Shown here: positions 1 to 10,219 of the stretch, in pieces | How positions within the stretch are numbered: position 1 is the first letter of the stretch | Layout of the letters: every line of letters begins with the position of its first letter | NCBI GenBank assembly: GCA_009760855.2 | Contig: WPIO01000059.1 | Coordinates: 914,501-978,500, forward strand | Length of the DNA: 64,000 bases | From: Cristatella mucedo | Taxonomy: Eukaryota; Bryozoa; Phylactolaemata; Cristatellidae | Direction: 5' to 3' | Made by a program: the position numbers and the translations under genes | The notes under the pieces: model-generated | The model's input: the letters and a program-made list of their open reading frames with translations, nothing else | Databases searched by the model: none | What the model was told of the DNA's origin: nothing

Positions 1-103
1 ACCTTCCTCTCTCGCCTGTTCCCCTCCTCCTCCTTCGCAGCCCACTTGTGCGCGCCGCTGACGTCGTGAATATGGCAGGCACACGATGTCCTGTCTGTTG
101 CAG

Positions 104-345
104 TACGGCGCTTCACCTCGCTCTGCGAGCCGGAAACGTGGACGTCTTCGACGCGCTGCTGCTGCACTCAGGCCTCGATCTGAACGCGGTCAACGGTCAA
201 CGACAGACGCCGCTGTGGATCAGTCTGCTTTGCGCCGCCGGGATCGGCGGTGGCAGCCCTGTGTTGTGCAGCGAGACTGCGATGGGCTTTGCCGAGAGGC
301 TCGTGAACAAGGGTTGCGACACGGATGTCAGGAGCGAGGCCACCG
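104..345 (+). CDS. ANKFY1: ANKFY1 internal exon (ankyrin repeats), first in window
   Basis: Acceptor CAG ends at 103 and donor GTAAG begins at 346. The segment opens with the last base of a split codon and then reads TALHLALRAGNVDVF, a typical ankyrin helix start. It continues through DLNAVNGQRQTPLW, where the QTPLW tip is another repeat start, and ends ...VRSEATG. It enters after phase 2 and leaves in phase 1, joining the next exon to restore GDTLLH. The preceding exon is outside the window. The short upstream sequence (1-103) is intron with a C/T-rich tract. Confidence 0.85.
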
Positions 346-395
346 GTAAGTAGGATGGGGAAGGTCCGCGCAGCGCGAGCGACCGAGCGCCTGCA

Positions 396-609
396 CTGCT
401 GCTGCTGCTGCTGCTGCCACACGCTGCTGCTGCTGCCACATGCTGCTGCTGCTGCCACATGCTGCTGCTGCTGCTGCCACATGCTGCTGCTGCTGCCACA
501 TGCTGCTGCTGCTGCCACACGCTGCTGCTGCTGCTGCTGCCACACGCTGCTGCTGCTGCTGCCACACGCTGCTGCTGCTGCTGCCACACGCTGCTGCTGC
601 TGCTGCCAC

Positions 610-645
<36 letters not shown>

Positions 646-1106
646 CACGCTGCTGCTGCTGCCACACGCTGCTGCTGCTGCTGCCACACGCTGCTGCCGC
701 TGCTGCTGCCACACGCTGCTGCTGCTGCTGCCACACGCTGCTGCTGCTGCCACACGCTGCTGCTGCTGCTGCTGCCACACGCTGCTGCTGCTGCTGCCAC
801 ACGCTGCTGCTGCTGCTGCTGCTGCCACACGCTGCTGCTGCCACACGCTGCTGCTGCTGCTGCTGCCACACGCTGCTGCTGCTGCTGCCACACGCTGCTG
901 CTGCTGCTGCCACACGCTGCTGCTGCTGCTGCTGCTGCTGCCACACGCTGCTGCTGCTGCTGCTGCTGCCACACGCTGCTGCTGCTGCTGCTGCCACACG
1001 CTGCTGCTGCTGCTGCCACACGCTGCTGCTGCTGCTGCTGCTGCTGCCACACGCTGCTGCTGCTGCTGCTGCCACACGCTGCTGCTGCTGCTGCCACACG
1101 CTGCTG
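396..1106 (+). repeat. Frame-rotating CTG minisatellite, (CTG)n plus CCACACG hinges
   Basis: About 710 bp in an ANKFY1 intron, starting 50 bp after the donor at 346. Runs of 3 to about 11 CTG triplets are separated by 7-bp hinges, CCACACG or CCACATG. I count 30 hinges; the five CATG variants are all in the first 220 bp. Each hinge is one base more than two codons, so every unit shifts the reading frame by one. All six frames stay open through the array. One interruption (CTGCCGCTG) occurs near 700. Non-coding by position, since it lies between two phase-matched exons. Confidence 0.97.
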
Positions 1107-1312
1107 GCTGTCATCACTTCCGTCGCCACTTTTTGTTGCTCGGCTCCGCCTCTCGTCGACTTCGGCAGCTTGGTACCGTAGGGCACAGAGCGGGCAGATG
1201 CGTGGCCACGCCGCAGCTGTGCTGCAATCTGGCCTGCAATCTGCTGGTGACAGGAGCCGTTCTTGGTGCCACATGCTGTTTTGGCTAGGTGGGCAGTGGG
1301 AAGTAAGTCCAA

Positions 1313-1640
1313 AAAGCCACAAAAACAAAGTGGCGTTGTGCAGGAGAGTTTTCTATAGCGCAATCAAAGCCCCAGAGCTTCTTTTGGCACGCATGCGGTA
1401 GCCGACAGACTTCATCGCACTGGTTTAGCTCAGTGGTTAAGGTGCTCACCTCGACCAAGGTCAAAGTTAATGTATTTGATCGTCGAGGTCGTGGGCTCGA
1501 GCCCCGTGGCATATGCAAGGTGCCTGCATATAGATTAAGTTCTCTTAGGGTGCTATACAAATGAACTATAATCATCTCACGCAATAAAGAGAAGGTGAGA
1601 ATCATGACTTAGTCAGGAAGCAGTCATTATTTCGGCTTTA
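1313..1640 (-). mobile_element. LINE-B 3' tail, split by a SINE-A insertion
   Basis: Positions 1,313-1,420 and 1,572-1,640 match, in reverse orientation, the 3' end of the LINE-B copies at 45.9 kb and 48.4 kb (the stretch with CAGGAGAGTTTT, GCATGCGGTAGCC and AAAGAGAAGGTGAGAA). A SINE-A copy interrupts the element. No coding capacity remains. Confidence 0.75.
1421..1571 (+). mobile_element. SINE-A, full-length tRNA-derived SINE
   Basis: The head carries a pol III A box (GTTTAGCTCAGTGG) and a B box within GTGGGCTCGAGCCCC. The tail has the LINE-A-like stem AGATTAAGTTCTCT and ends in an ATACAAATGAA stretch. A 9-bp direct repeat with one mismatch flanks it (TCATCGCAC at 1,412-1,420, TCATCTCAC at 1,572-1,580), consistent with a target-site duplication inside a LINE-B tail. 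Not a functional tRNA: no acceptor stem closes around it. Confidence 0.85.
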
Positions 1641-1920
1641 CATTGCTGGGCTCACACCGCTCGTCCAGGGGCATGCAAGTTGGCTACTTGGAGAGGTCAA
1701 GGCTGAGGTGCAGGTTTTCTTTTTGATTGGCTGTTTCCTGCTCCACGTCACGTGCACTTGCATGTACTCGATTGTGCTTTGGGTGCCTTCAGGAGGGCGT
1801 TCCAACGGTCTTGCTTGAGGTTGATGGTAATCGGCTCCTCCCAGCCTGCCTGTCTTCAGATTCCAGCCTTTAAGGACTATGCTTTGAGCAGATTCCTTCA
1901 GGATCAGTCGACAAGGGTCA

Positions 1921-2930
1921 TGTATTGATGACATCCGCACATGGATGGCAGCACGTTTTCTTAAACTAAACAATGATAAAACTAACTTAAGAGTTATGGG
2001 GAAAACCCAGTGTGATTCAGAATTTGGAAAGGCTGACCCTCAAAATTGGCTCTGCCAGCATATCTCCTGTTGAATCAGCTCGAAATCTAGGTGTCATGTT
2101 CCAAAGTGACCTCTCGTTAGACGACCACATCAGCTCCACAGTCAAATCTGCCCACTTTCAGCCACATAACAATGCATTGCTAAAATCCGGGCTTGTTTAG
2201 ATATCACGTCTAAGTTGGTCCATGCATTCGTGACATCCTGTCTTGACTTCTGTAACTCACTGCTTACTGGCCTACCGGCCTGTGGAATCAGGCGATTGCA
2301 GCTGGTGCAAAACTCTGCAGCTAGGCTTGTCTGTCGTGAGCGTCGCAGTTGCCACATCACACCACTTCTCGTCGACCTGCACTGGCTACCAGTCAAGCAA
2401 CGGATCGACTTCAAAGTTTTGCCGCTCACTTTTAGGTCACTTCATTCTTTGGCTCCAGCCTATCTCTCAGATCTACTCCCCCACCAGGCCAAGCATCGTA
2501 CCAATTTTTTTCTGAATCCAACAGTCTACCAATACCTCGTACAAACCTCAAATCCTTCGGAGACCTTGCAATTAGTTCGTATGCTCCCAAAGCATGGAAC
2601 TCAGTCCCGACTTGCGTCAGAACATCCCCTGACTTGATCACATTTAAAAAGAACTTAAAAACACACCTATTTAGGACAGCATTTAGTGGGTGCCATGTGA
2701 TTCGTCCTTTATGTGCTTATGCGTGCTGACACTGTGCATGCTGCCACTAACCACACTTGCATGCTGACCGTGTGCATGTCACCCCTAACCATGTTATTCA
2801 TGTTGTTTATCAAGCATGATATTACTCACCATTCAATTGCATTTCCCTTTGCGGTAAATGTAAAGCGCCTAGAAAGAGATTAAGTTCTCTGAGGGCGCAT
2901 TATCAAGTGCATTATTATTATTATACTATC
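1921..2930 (+). mobile_element. LINE-A copy, 3' part of ORF2 and 3' UTR
   Basis: It carries broken reading frames for the region downstream of the catalytic core of a Jockey/CR1/L2-like reverse transcriptase protein, such as [40 protein letters not shown] and [16 protein letters not shown]. The 3' UTR follows, with the GCGCCTAG...GAGGGCGC hairpin near 2,868-2,902 and an ATT-repeat end. Frameshifts and a stop near 2,200 make it a dead, 5'-truncated copy. Confidence 0.9.
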
Positions 2931-2997
2931 ATTATGGCAGACAACCATCTGTCACTGCAGTGGCTCTCACGGTCGTGCTGCTTTTGTGTGTGCGCAG

Positions 2998-3095
2998 GTG
3001 ATACACTATTGCACCAAGCGGCTGCATTGAGTATGGACGAGCCGGCACGCTTCCTGTGCAAGCATAGCAGCGCCGTCAACACTGTAAACAACCTG
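2998..3095 (+). CDS. ANKFY1: ANKFY1 exon (ankyrin repeat)
   Basis: Acceptor GCAG ends at 2,997 and donor GTAAG begins at 3,096. Two bases complete a Gly codon and are followed by DTLLHQAAALSMDEPARFLC...NTVNNL, one ankyrin repeat ending at a codon boundary. It reads straight into GETPLHIAC of the next exon. The corresponding human stretch starts GDSLLQRAA. The LINE-A copy lies just upstream in the intron. Confidence 0.88.
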
Positions 3096-3539
3096 GTAAG
3101 TCAAAGCTGTTCACTTCCGCTGCTTCATTCGTCTGAGCTGATGCCTGCAATGCGGAGCATGGGCGGTCGCCACCTCACGAATTGCGTAGAGGGCTCTAAC
3201 TGAACGCTTGTTGTAACGGATGCCCTGGTTTGTTTGATGCTGGAGGTTACCGTTACGGCTTCTGCTTGTTTCTGGTGCTGTTATGTGGGCGTGGCTGGAC
3301 GTGGGGCATCGCTGGTTGTGAGCCACGGCTGGTCGGTTTTGCATCATTTTATTTCCCTTGTGCATTTTTCGGCAGCCGTGACTTCTTGCTCGATCTCCTT
3401 ACTGGGAGGGGTGGGTTAGGGGTTGAGGTTGAGGGACATCTCGATGCACGTGCATACCTTACCCGGCTGAACTTCTACGAGATGGTTGCGATTGGTTACC
3501 GGGCTGCTGAGTTTTGTCATATTGCTGATGCCGGTGGAT

Positions 3540-3798
3540 CCATGTTGATCACAGCATTTAGTGGGTCCCTGTGATTAGTCCTTTATGTGCTTATGCATGC
3601 TGACACTGTGCATGCTGCCGCTAACCACACTTCCATGCTGACCCTGTGCATGTCACCCCTAACCATGCTATTCTTGTTGTTTATCGAGCATGCTACCACT
3701 AACCATCCAATCGTGTTTCCTTTACAGCAAATGTTAAGCGCCTAGAAAAAGAGATTGAATTCTCTGGGGGCGCTTTATCAAGCGTTATTATTATTTTA
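3540..3798 (+). mobile_element. LINE-A 3' UTR fragment
   Basis: The 3' UTR matches the copies at 2,680-2,930 and 62,450-62,700 (ATTTAGTGGGTCC, then CATGCTGACACTGTGCATGC), followed by the terminal hairpin and an ATT-repeat end. The flanking sequence 3,096-3,539 and 3,799-4,960 shows no recognisable gene. A degraded reverse-strand LINE tail may lie at about 4,075-4,150. Confidence 0.85.
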
Positions 3799-4960
3799 TC
3801 CTGGTTCTAAGAGACGTTGAACCGTCCAGTTCAGAGTTGCTTGTGAACGAATTCAGTTTCATCCGGTGCTGTACACACTGCCTTTGGCAGCATAACGGCC
3901 TTTGCTGCCGCACGGCGTTCTGCTTCCGGCCGGACTGCAGCTCGGATTGCCGAGCCTGCTGTTCTCTTTCCGGATCTGAGCTAGAAGCTCTGCGAAACTG
4001 CCGATGAGCAATAGCCCCTCACCAAAACTTGACATTGCACGAGTGACGAAGTTTAATGCGCGAATAGTGATGAGGCATCTGTGCAGTACCCTACGAGAGC
4101 CAAGTCTCTTTCTCGGTACTTTACTGCATATGCTGCAAGGGAAGCAAAGACGCTTGATGGAATTCTACGGGAAATCTGTGATCCCTTTTCAGTGGTCAAG
4201 TTTAGAGGTCAGGTTTTCTTGGACCTTGCCGAATACAGTTGCCTTACTGCTTGTCGAAGCTCCTAGTCGCAGCACCGAGAATCTCGAACGATCGATCGAT
4301 TGGTCAATCAATGATCGATCATGCTATAAAGATCAGAGATCTTTAGGAGGAGAAATCTTTAGTGCATGGAGACCCATTCCTCCTTTCCTGTCCTCCGCTG
4401 CCCTACTCTTTTGCGGACCACCACATGCAGCCCAATTGGATGGATGGGACACTTAGGTGTAAGTGGCCTGTCGATGGATCTGTTGTTTTCCCAAAGTGCT
4501 CGAATTGGCTCGAGGAGACTCGCTAATCTGGCCAATTATTTCTTCATGCCGATAGCACTTTTCCCATGTACTTGTGCAGCACTCCTTAGATTTATCGAGC
4601 CAGACGTTAGCGAGAAGTTAAGTGCCGAGTTTTAAGTGCCACCATATGACCGAAAGCGCTGTTGCTCTGGATTGCCAATGTGATTGCTGCAAAACGTCAA
4701 CCTTCAGAGACAACAGTGGCCTTACGATGAGCAGGTTCAGTCTAGCGATTGCTGTCAGACCTTCTTGTCAGATCGAGCTGCTGTCCAATCGCTCCGACAA
4801 GATTCAGCAAGCGTACAAAAGTGCATCTCCGGGGCCTCGTGAGTTGGCCCTGGCTCGGCGACACAGAAGGAATTACTGGTTTTCTTCTGCTTTGTTTTGC
4901 CGGCCCGTGCCTTGCAGGTCACTTCATGTAGGCCATCCTTGTGTTATTTTTTTTTGTAAG

Positions 4961-5705
4961 GGGGAGACACCTCTGCACATCGCTTGCAAGGTCGGTCTGG
5001 TTGGGCTGGTCGAGTGCTTGCTGAACAAGGGGGCCAATCCGAATATGCAGACGCTGCACGCGGTGACAGCAGCGGAGCCTGAAGACAAGCAGCCGAGCAG
5101 GGCTGTCAGCGACCGGAAGAGGAAGGAAGCCGTCGCCGCTGCCGGTTCCTCGGAGCGGCCGCCTGCACGTGCACTAGCAGTGAGCCGCCTCAGTGCTGAC
5201 ACCATCGAGCTCGGCGCCGGTCAGCCGTGGATCCCCGGAGGCGCGGCCTTCCCGCTCGTCCCCTCGACTTCTGTGGCGGCGGCGGCGGGCACCAGCGGTA
5301 GCAGTGCCGGTGCGCCGTCTCCCGGCGCTCGTAGACGTGGCACCAGTTCGAGCACTACGAACCCATTCGAAATGGACGACGACGATGACGATGGCGGCAA
5401 GGTCGACAGCCGTGCGCAAGCAATCGGTGCAGGAGCTTCGATGGCAAAGTCCGAAGACACGCCAAATCGTGCGGTGGCCTTTGGCCACCGCGTCGACCAG
5501 CTGGCGGCGATGGCGGCAGCAGCCCCTGACGACGTCGAACCAACCACAGCAGCAAGAGGAGGTCTGTCAGGACTGCTGCAGGAGGAGGAGCAGCAGCAGC
5601 AGCAGCGGCGGCGGCTCAGCCTATCTCCCGGTCGGCAAACTCCGCTGCACATTGCCATATCCAATCAGCAGGATGGTGCCATCGACGTTATTATCAGCCA
5701 TAAGG
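4961..5705 (+). CDS. ANKFY1: ANKFY1 exon with expanded low-complexity linker
   Basis: The acceptor AG is at 4,959-4,960 after a T-run, and the exon reads GETPLHIACKVGLVGLVECL...GANPNMQT, a canonical ankyrin repeat. About 195 residues of low-complexity linker follow, rich in Ala, Ser, Arg and Gln, with a DDDDDD run and a QQQQQ run. The exon then resumes with RQTPLHIAISNQQDGAIDVII, the next ankyrin repeat. In remembered human ANKFY1 the two repeats are about 25 residues apart. The donor GTACGG begins at 5,706, phase 1. The whole 745 bp is open in this frame, so the linker is probably coding. A hidden short intron cannot be excluded. Confidence 0.85.
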
Positions 5706-5920
5706 GTACGGTGGGGCCAAAGCGATCGACCGGCGCTTCTCCTTCGTCGTCCAGCTTCCGCGTGCTGCTGCTGACGAGTCAGCCGCCTGCCTTTCAGCCA
5801 GGCCGCCTCGGAGAAAAGCCTGTCCGTGGACCTGCCCGCTGTCCGCTGCCTGGCCTTAGCTGCGCCAGTCTGCTTGCCGTCTGCTTGGAAAGTTGATCTG
5901 TAGTTTCTTTGCTGCTACAG

Positions 5921-6173
5921 AGAAGCTCCTCAAGTTGGCCGATAATGGCCTCATTATTCCCAACTTTTCCATCCGCGACTCCCTGGAGCAGACGCCTCTT
6001 GCCGCAGCCCTGTGGGCTGGCATGTACGGCGTCGCTCGGCGACTGCTGGCTGCCGGCGCCGGCATCGACGGTGACCGCACAGCCGGTGACACCCTGCTGC
6101 ATCAGGCGATCCGACGAGGTGCGGTCGACGTCTGTCTGTTCCTGCTGGAGAATCGGGCAGACGTTAAGCTCCG
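5921..6173 (+). CDS. ANKFY1: ANKFY1 exon (ankyrin repeats)
   Basis: Acceptor CTACAG ends at 5,920 and donor GTAGGC begins at 6,174. It encodes EKLLKLADNGLIIPNFSIRD, then TPLAAALWAGMYGVARRLL and DTLLHQAIRRGAVDVCLFLL. The human protein has IIPDFSLKDS, LGLALWTGMH and LLHMAIQRQD in the same order. Phase 1 in, phase 2 out. The following intron (6,174-7,296) shows nothing recognisable beyond a CTC-rich run near 7,020-7,100. Confidence 0.9.
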
Positions 6174-7296
6174 GTAGGCTGTCCTCGGCTCCCGAGCGAA
6201 TGGTTTCATGCTGCGACAATTTTTTGTTTTGTTTTGGTGGTTGTAGCTGTTGTTCGCTGTGATTCGCTTTTTTTTGCTGCCTGCGAGCTGAGGTTTTGCA
6301 TTTTTTTTACTAGCTTTTTCTCCTGCGTATGGTTGGTAAGATATTTACAAATAGAGACGAGTTTCCGAGACAGTCTGGGGAAGATGAGCCAGTGTGGTGC
6401 CAGTGAAGAGGAGTCTAACGCGTGTGATGATTATATTATGAGTGCGTGGACACTTATAGAGAGTAGGCCAGAACCTGAATGAGGCAGTGAGTGGGGTGAA
6501 CCCAATGTCCAGTGCTGGTCACACTAAAGGACTGTCTATTGTAAGATAATGGTAACAGCAGTGACCACCATCGAGATAATTTTGCTGCTGATTATGGATT
6601 ACGACGATGGCTGTAGCTTTGATGAATAGCCAGATTGCGCTTCTGTGTGAGCTATGCGTCTTCACTGGTCACATTGTCTCTGTCTCTCAGTAGAGACATA
6701 TTCGTAGCAGTGTCAGTAGAGACGTGTCTATGAGTCCTAGATGGGCAAGTGACTGTTAGACGTAGTCTGTTGTAAGTTAAATGGCTGTCAAAGCACCGAG
6801 ACAAAACCCTTGAGATGTAGAGCATCACTCTGGTACTTGAATTGCTGTCGAAATATATATGCCGTTGCGATTCGAAGCTCGGTTCAGCTTGCTGCTTAAG
6901 TTCAGTTGCTTTTGTCAGGGTTAGCCCCACCCAGCGGTTTGACTGCCGGGGTGGGCTGTGTGGCATCACGGCGATTGCTAGCACAATCGCGGGTGTAGCT
7001 GCGGACAGCGCTTCAGCTCATCTTCACCTCCTCCAACTCTACCTGCTCCTCCTCCTTCTCCTCTGCTTTTTCCTCCACCTCCTCCTCCTCCACCTCATAA
7101 ACCCCATCATCCTCCTCCACAACCTCTTCTCTTACTTTGATTGACTTCAAAGTCACGTGGGTCGACTGCTGCAGCGTGACCTGCCCGAAGAGAAGCGAGC
7201 CAGGGGCAGCGGGCGCACGCATCGCTAGTTCTTTTCACCACTATCCTTTCGCTTGACTGCTGCCGTACGAGTACAGCCGGTCGTCGCACGCTCCAG

Positions 7297-7465
7297 GTCG
7301 AGCAGAGACGAGAGCGCCTTGGAGTTGGCAGTGAATGCCGGCCTGCCATACGTCGTCGAGGCGCTCTGCGATCGCAAGGCCGAGCTCAACGCGACCGACG
7401 GTCGCGGCAGCTGCCCTCTGTGGAGCGCTCTCGTCTCCGGACGGTACGACATTGCTTCCATCCTC
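7297..7465 (+). CDS. ANKFY1: ANKFY1 exon (ankyrin repeat)
   Basis: It encodes SSRDESALELAVNAGLPYVV and CPLWSALVSGRYDIASIL, matching the human GETALQLAIRNQLPLVV and PPLWLALANNLEDIAS. I chose acceptor CTCCAG (ends 7,296) because it preserves the human spacing. An alternative AG at 7,304-7,305 is also in phase and would drop three residues. Donor GTGAGT begins at 7,466, phase 0. Confidence 0.87.
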
Positions 7466-7771
7466 GTGAGTGGCCGCCGATGCAGCAGCAGCGCCATCTT
7501 TGCTCGCGTGCCTGGCGATGGCAATGACATTGATGTGTCGGCGACAGCTGCTGTCACTGTCGCAGCCTCCGTCATGCTGCTCTTGCTGTGCCTGTCACCT
7601 TGAGTCGCCTTTTCGTCTGGGAAGTGCTTGTGTAGGATTAGGATTGTGAGCATTAGCCGTCTTCTAGAGCTGTGTGTGGCAAGACGATATACAAGGTTAT
7701 ATTGAAATGGAGAAGCCAGCATAGGGGTCCTGAAGGAAAGTTGGGGAAAGGGGATGGTGATGGTCACGTGT

Positions 7772-7812
7772 AGCTGTGTGTGTGTGCGCGCGCGCTCGCG
7801 CGCGCGTGTGCA
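7772..7812. repeat. TG/CG alternating purine-pyrimidine tract
   Basis: A run of GTGTGTGTG followed by GCGCGCGCTCGCGCGCGCG, able in principle to adopt Z-DNA. It is intronic in ANKFY1. Confidence 0.8.
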
Positions 7813-8029
7813 TTTTAGGTGTGGCCCGATGTTGCAGCTAAATGCGGTTGAACTGCAGAACTGTGTAATTTAGGTCCGTCCAGTTCAGTTAGCCTAAAAA
7901 GTCATTGTGCTGTGTCAGGTGATCGATGTGTGGGATGTGGTTCATCTTTCTATCAGGCTTTGAAGAGCGCTGCGTATGACCAGGAGCACGTGCTAGACCT
8001 AGAGGAATATAATTCATTTAAAAATATAA

Positions 8030-8152
8030 TTTATTTGTATAGCGCCCCAAGAGAACTTGATCCCTATTGAGGCGCTTCACATATGCCTCGAGGCTCGAGC
8101 CCACGACCTCAGCCAGACATTGGTCGGAGCAAGCACCTTAACCGCGTGACGT
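8030..8152 (-). mobile_element. SINE-A copy, reverse orientation
   Basis: Reading the minus strand gives a head with a diverged A box, B box GTGGGCTCGAGCC, and the tail with the TTCTCTTGGGGCGC-type end. It begins next to an AT-rich tract at 8,020. It lies in the intron between exons ending 7,465 and starting 9,089. Confidence 0.75.
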
Positions 8153-8461
8153 GCTGGAGAGGCTGGATGAGCGAATAGTTGGAATATCACTGTAGTCGAG
8201 GACGGAAGTCGGATGCTCTTCGGGTCGTGTATTCTGTCGATGAATGTGTTCCAATACTGAGGTTTGTTGTACTAGAAGATCTGTTTTTATTTTGCCTCTT
8301 GGTTTTTGGCTTCGGAATTTCAAAGACCCTTCGGTTCGACTTTCCGAGGCGAATGTGCTGCTCTCATCCTTATGCCAACATCTCACAGGCTTCGATAGAG
8401 CTGTACAAATCATCTGGCATGTGTGCATGCTCGTGCATATGTATACGTGCGAGCATACAGC

Positions 8462-8885
8462 ATGCACTCAAAGCCTAAGCGGCTTGCAGTATACGCACGT
8501 GGTAGCCAACAGACGTCATCTCATGCAACAAAGAGAAAGTGAGAAGCATGACTGTGTCAGGAGGGCAGTCGAGAAAGTGAGTGGTGTAGAAATAACTGCT
8601 CAAGACGGCTAGAAAAGATGTGCCACTGTTGGCAGAAGGAGAGTAGATGTCGTGCATAAGAATTGTAGGGGGGGGGGGCTCCACGGTCTAGAACCTGAAG
8701 AGCAAAAGCTTCTGCTACCGACGGTCTTTAAGCGGAGGAATGGAACACATAATTTATTGTCCAGAGCCAGAGAGGACCTGGGGGCAGGAGGAGGCTGACA
8801 CTATTTGCAGCAGTTCAGCTAGGTATGAAGGAGCCAAGCCATCGCAGGCCTTACGGGTCAGAGTAAGAATTTGCGCCTGTATCCC
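8462..8885 (-). mobile_element. LINE-B 3' fragment, reverse orientation
   Basis: The reverse complement matches the LINE-B copy at 45.4-46.0 kb: the C-terminal end of the reverse-transcriptase protein (WNSLP-type region around a G-run at 8,668) through the tail with GGTAGCCAACAGA and AAAGAGAAAGTGAGAAGCAT. It contains frameshifts and stops. Confidence 0.8.
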
Positions 8886-9088
8886 TTGATTTACGGGAAT
8901 GCTACTGCTGCTTCTTCAGCAAATGAGTCACGTGGCTGAACCTCTGGGATTTCTGTGCGTGCGCGTACTTCAGAGTGGAGTGCGGAGGATGGATTCAGCC
9001 AGGATGAGAGTTGTGTCAGTCGTACGTGGGCATGCGAGCGCATCCTGGAAGTCAGTGCTGCAAGTCTTGTTTGTCTCTGTGCTCGAAG

Positions 9089-9213
9089 GTGAAAAAAGGC
9101 TGCGATGCAACGATGTGGCACACTGCCGCCGACGGCTCGATGCAGACACTTCTGCATCGAGCACTCACGGCCAGCAACGTCGCCGACGAGGTTGCGTGCT
9201 TTCTCGTGAGAAG
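9089..9213 (+). CDS. ANKFY1: ANKFY1 exon (ankyrin repeat)
   Basis: Acceptor CGAAG ends at 9,088 and donor GTCAGT begins at 9,214. It reads VKKGCDATMWHTAADGSMQT, then LLHRALTASNVADEVACFLV. The human sequence has RHGCDATCW, GGCLQTLLHRAI and ACFLI. Phase 0 in, phase 2 out. Joined directly to the next exon it lacks a linker of about 22 residues present in the human protein. Confidence 0.87.
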
Positions 9214-9775
9214 GTCAGTAGTTTGGTGGCCGCGTCCTGTGCGGCAGCTGCAGTGCTTGGAGTTCAGGGCTGCGACCTTTGCTTTCGGATGCCTTGATCC
9301 CTTGCTGTCGCACGACATCTCTGGCGATGCTGCCGGGTCGGCCAGAGCTGGTCTGGCCAGTGTTGTTCTTCTGCAGCGACACGCGGCTCCGGCCGTTGCC
9401 TTTCGGCAACCCGACCAGGCTGCCGCATGCTGTGTGCGAGCTTCATTGGGTGGGTGAGAATCTTCCGATCGAGCTGTGCTGGCATTTCGTTGCTATGGCG
9501 CCGGGAGCCTCCTGCTGCTGTTTTGACAGTGAGCACTGATTCTACCGCGCTCGTCTGCTCACGCTGCCTTCCCCCCCCCCCGCAGTGCTTGCCACGGACA
9601 CTGCAGTGCCCGGCCATGGAGAGAAGTTAGCAAGCCTGTCGATTCCTAGTGCTCGCACATCACATGCAACTGCTTAAGGTGCTACTATGTAGCTGGCATT
9701 TCGTTAGTCCGGCATGTATTGGCTTGCTGCGTTTTGAGACTCTTTTGAGTAAAGTTGAGATGTGCTGATTCAGCT

Positions 9776-10219
9776 TTATTTCTTATTATATATATATAGC
9801 AGCAGAAGAGCCTTAGTGGCTCTCTTTCTCACCATTTGCAACTCGCAGTGAAGAATTCCGTTCTGCACTATGTGAGCCCAGAACGAGGATAGCGAATCGC
9901 GAGCATGAGCTGAATGCTCATCGGCTTTCGCTTCGATATTCGGCTTTGAAAAACTTTGCTCCAACAGTAAACAGCTCTGACAAAGTATGCCATTGTTGCA
10001 CAGTAGTGTGATGCTCCATCTAAGGAAATTTTGGAGATCACCTGTCACAAACAGCGTAGCCGGTATTAGGTCGTTCTCATAAAAAATGTATTTTTGAATT
10101 TGCTGAAGTCCCGTAACTAACTTGCTTTGGGAATCTGAAGTTTCTGCCTGCAAATGGCCTGAAAATGGCTCAAATGGGGTCTTTATGGTAGCCTTAGAGG
10201 TCTTGCCTGCGCTGCTCAT
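9776..10219 (-). other. Unrecognised 147-codon open frame, antisense in ANKFY1 intron
   Basis: An ATG-initiated frame on the minus strand, with composition more protein-like than most frames here (MSSAGKTSKATIKTPFEPF at the start). Its last ~30 codons overlap a SINE-B-like tail (about 9,790-9,880, reverse orientation), so the 3' end is repeat-derived. I recognise no domain. It may be chance, a retroposed fragment, or part of an older element. The rest of this 2.7-kb intron (10,220-11,886) holds only a GA-repeat that I recognise. Confidence 0.2.

Noticed and set aside
168-1401. Long open frames (up to 388 codons) of poly-Gln, poly-Ala, poly-Leu or poly-Cys on both strands
   Set aside because: They are produced by the CTG minisatellite, lie in an intron between phase-matched ANKFY1 exons and are open in every frame alike.
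1421-1500. A functional tRNA gene
   Set aside because: A and B boxes are present but there is no acceptor stem, and the sequence continues into a SINE tail with flanking target-site duplication.
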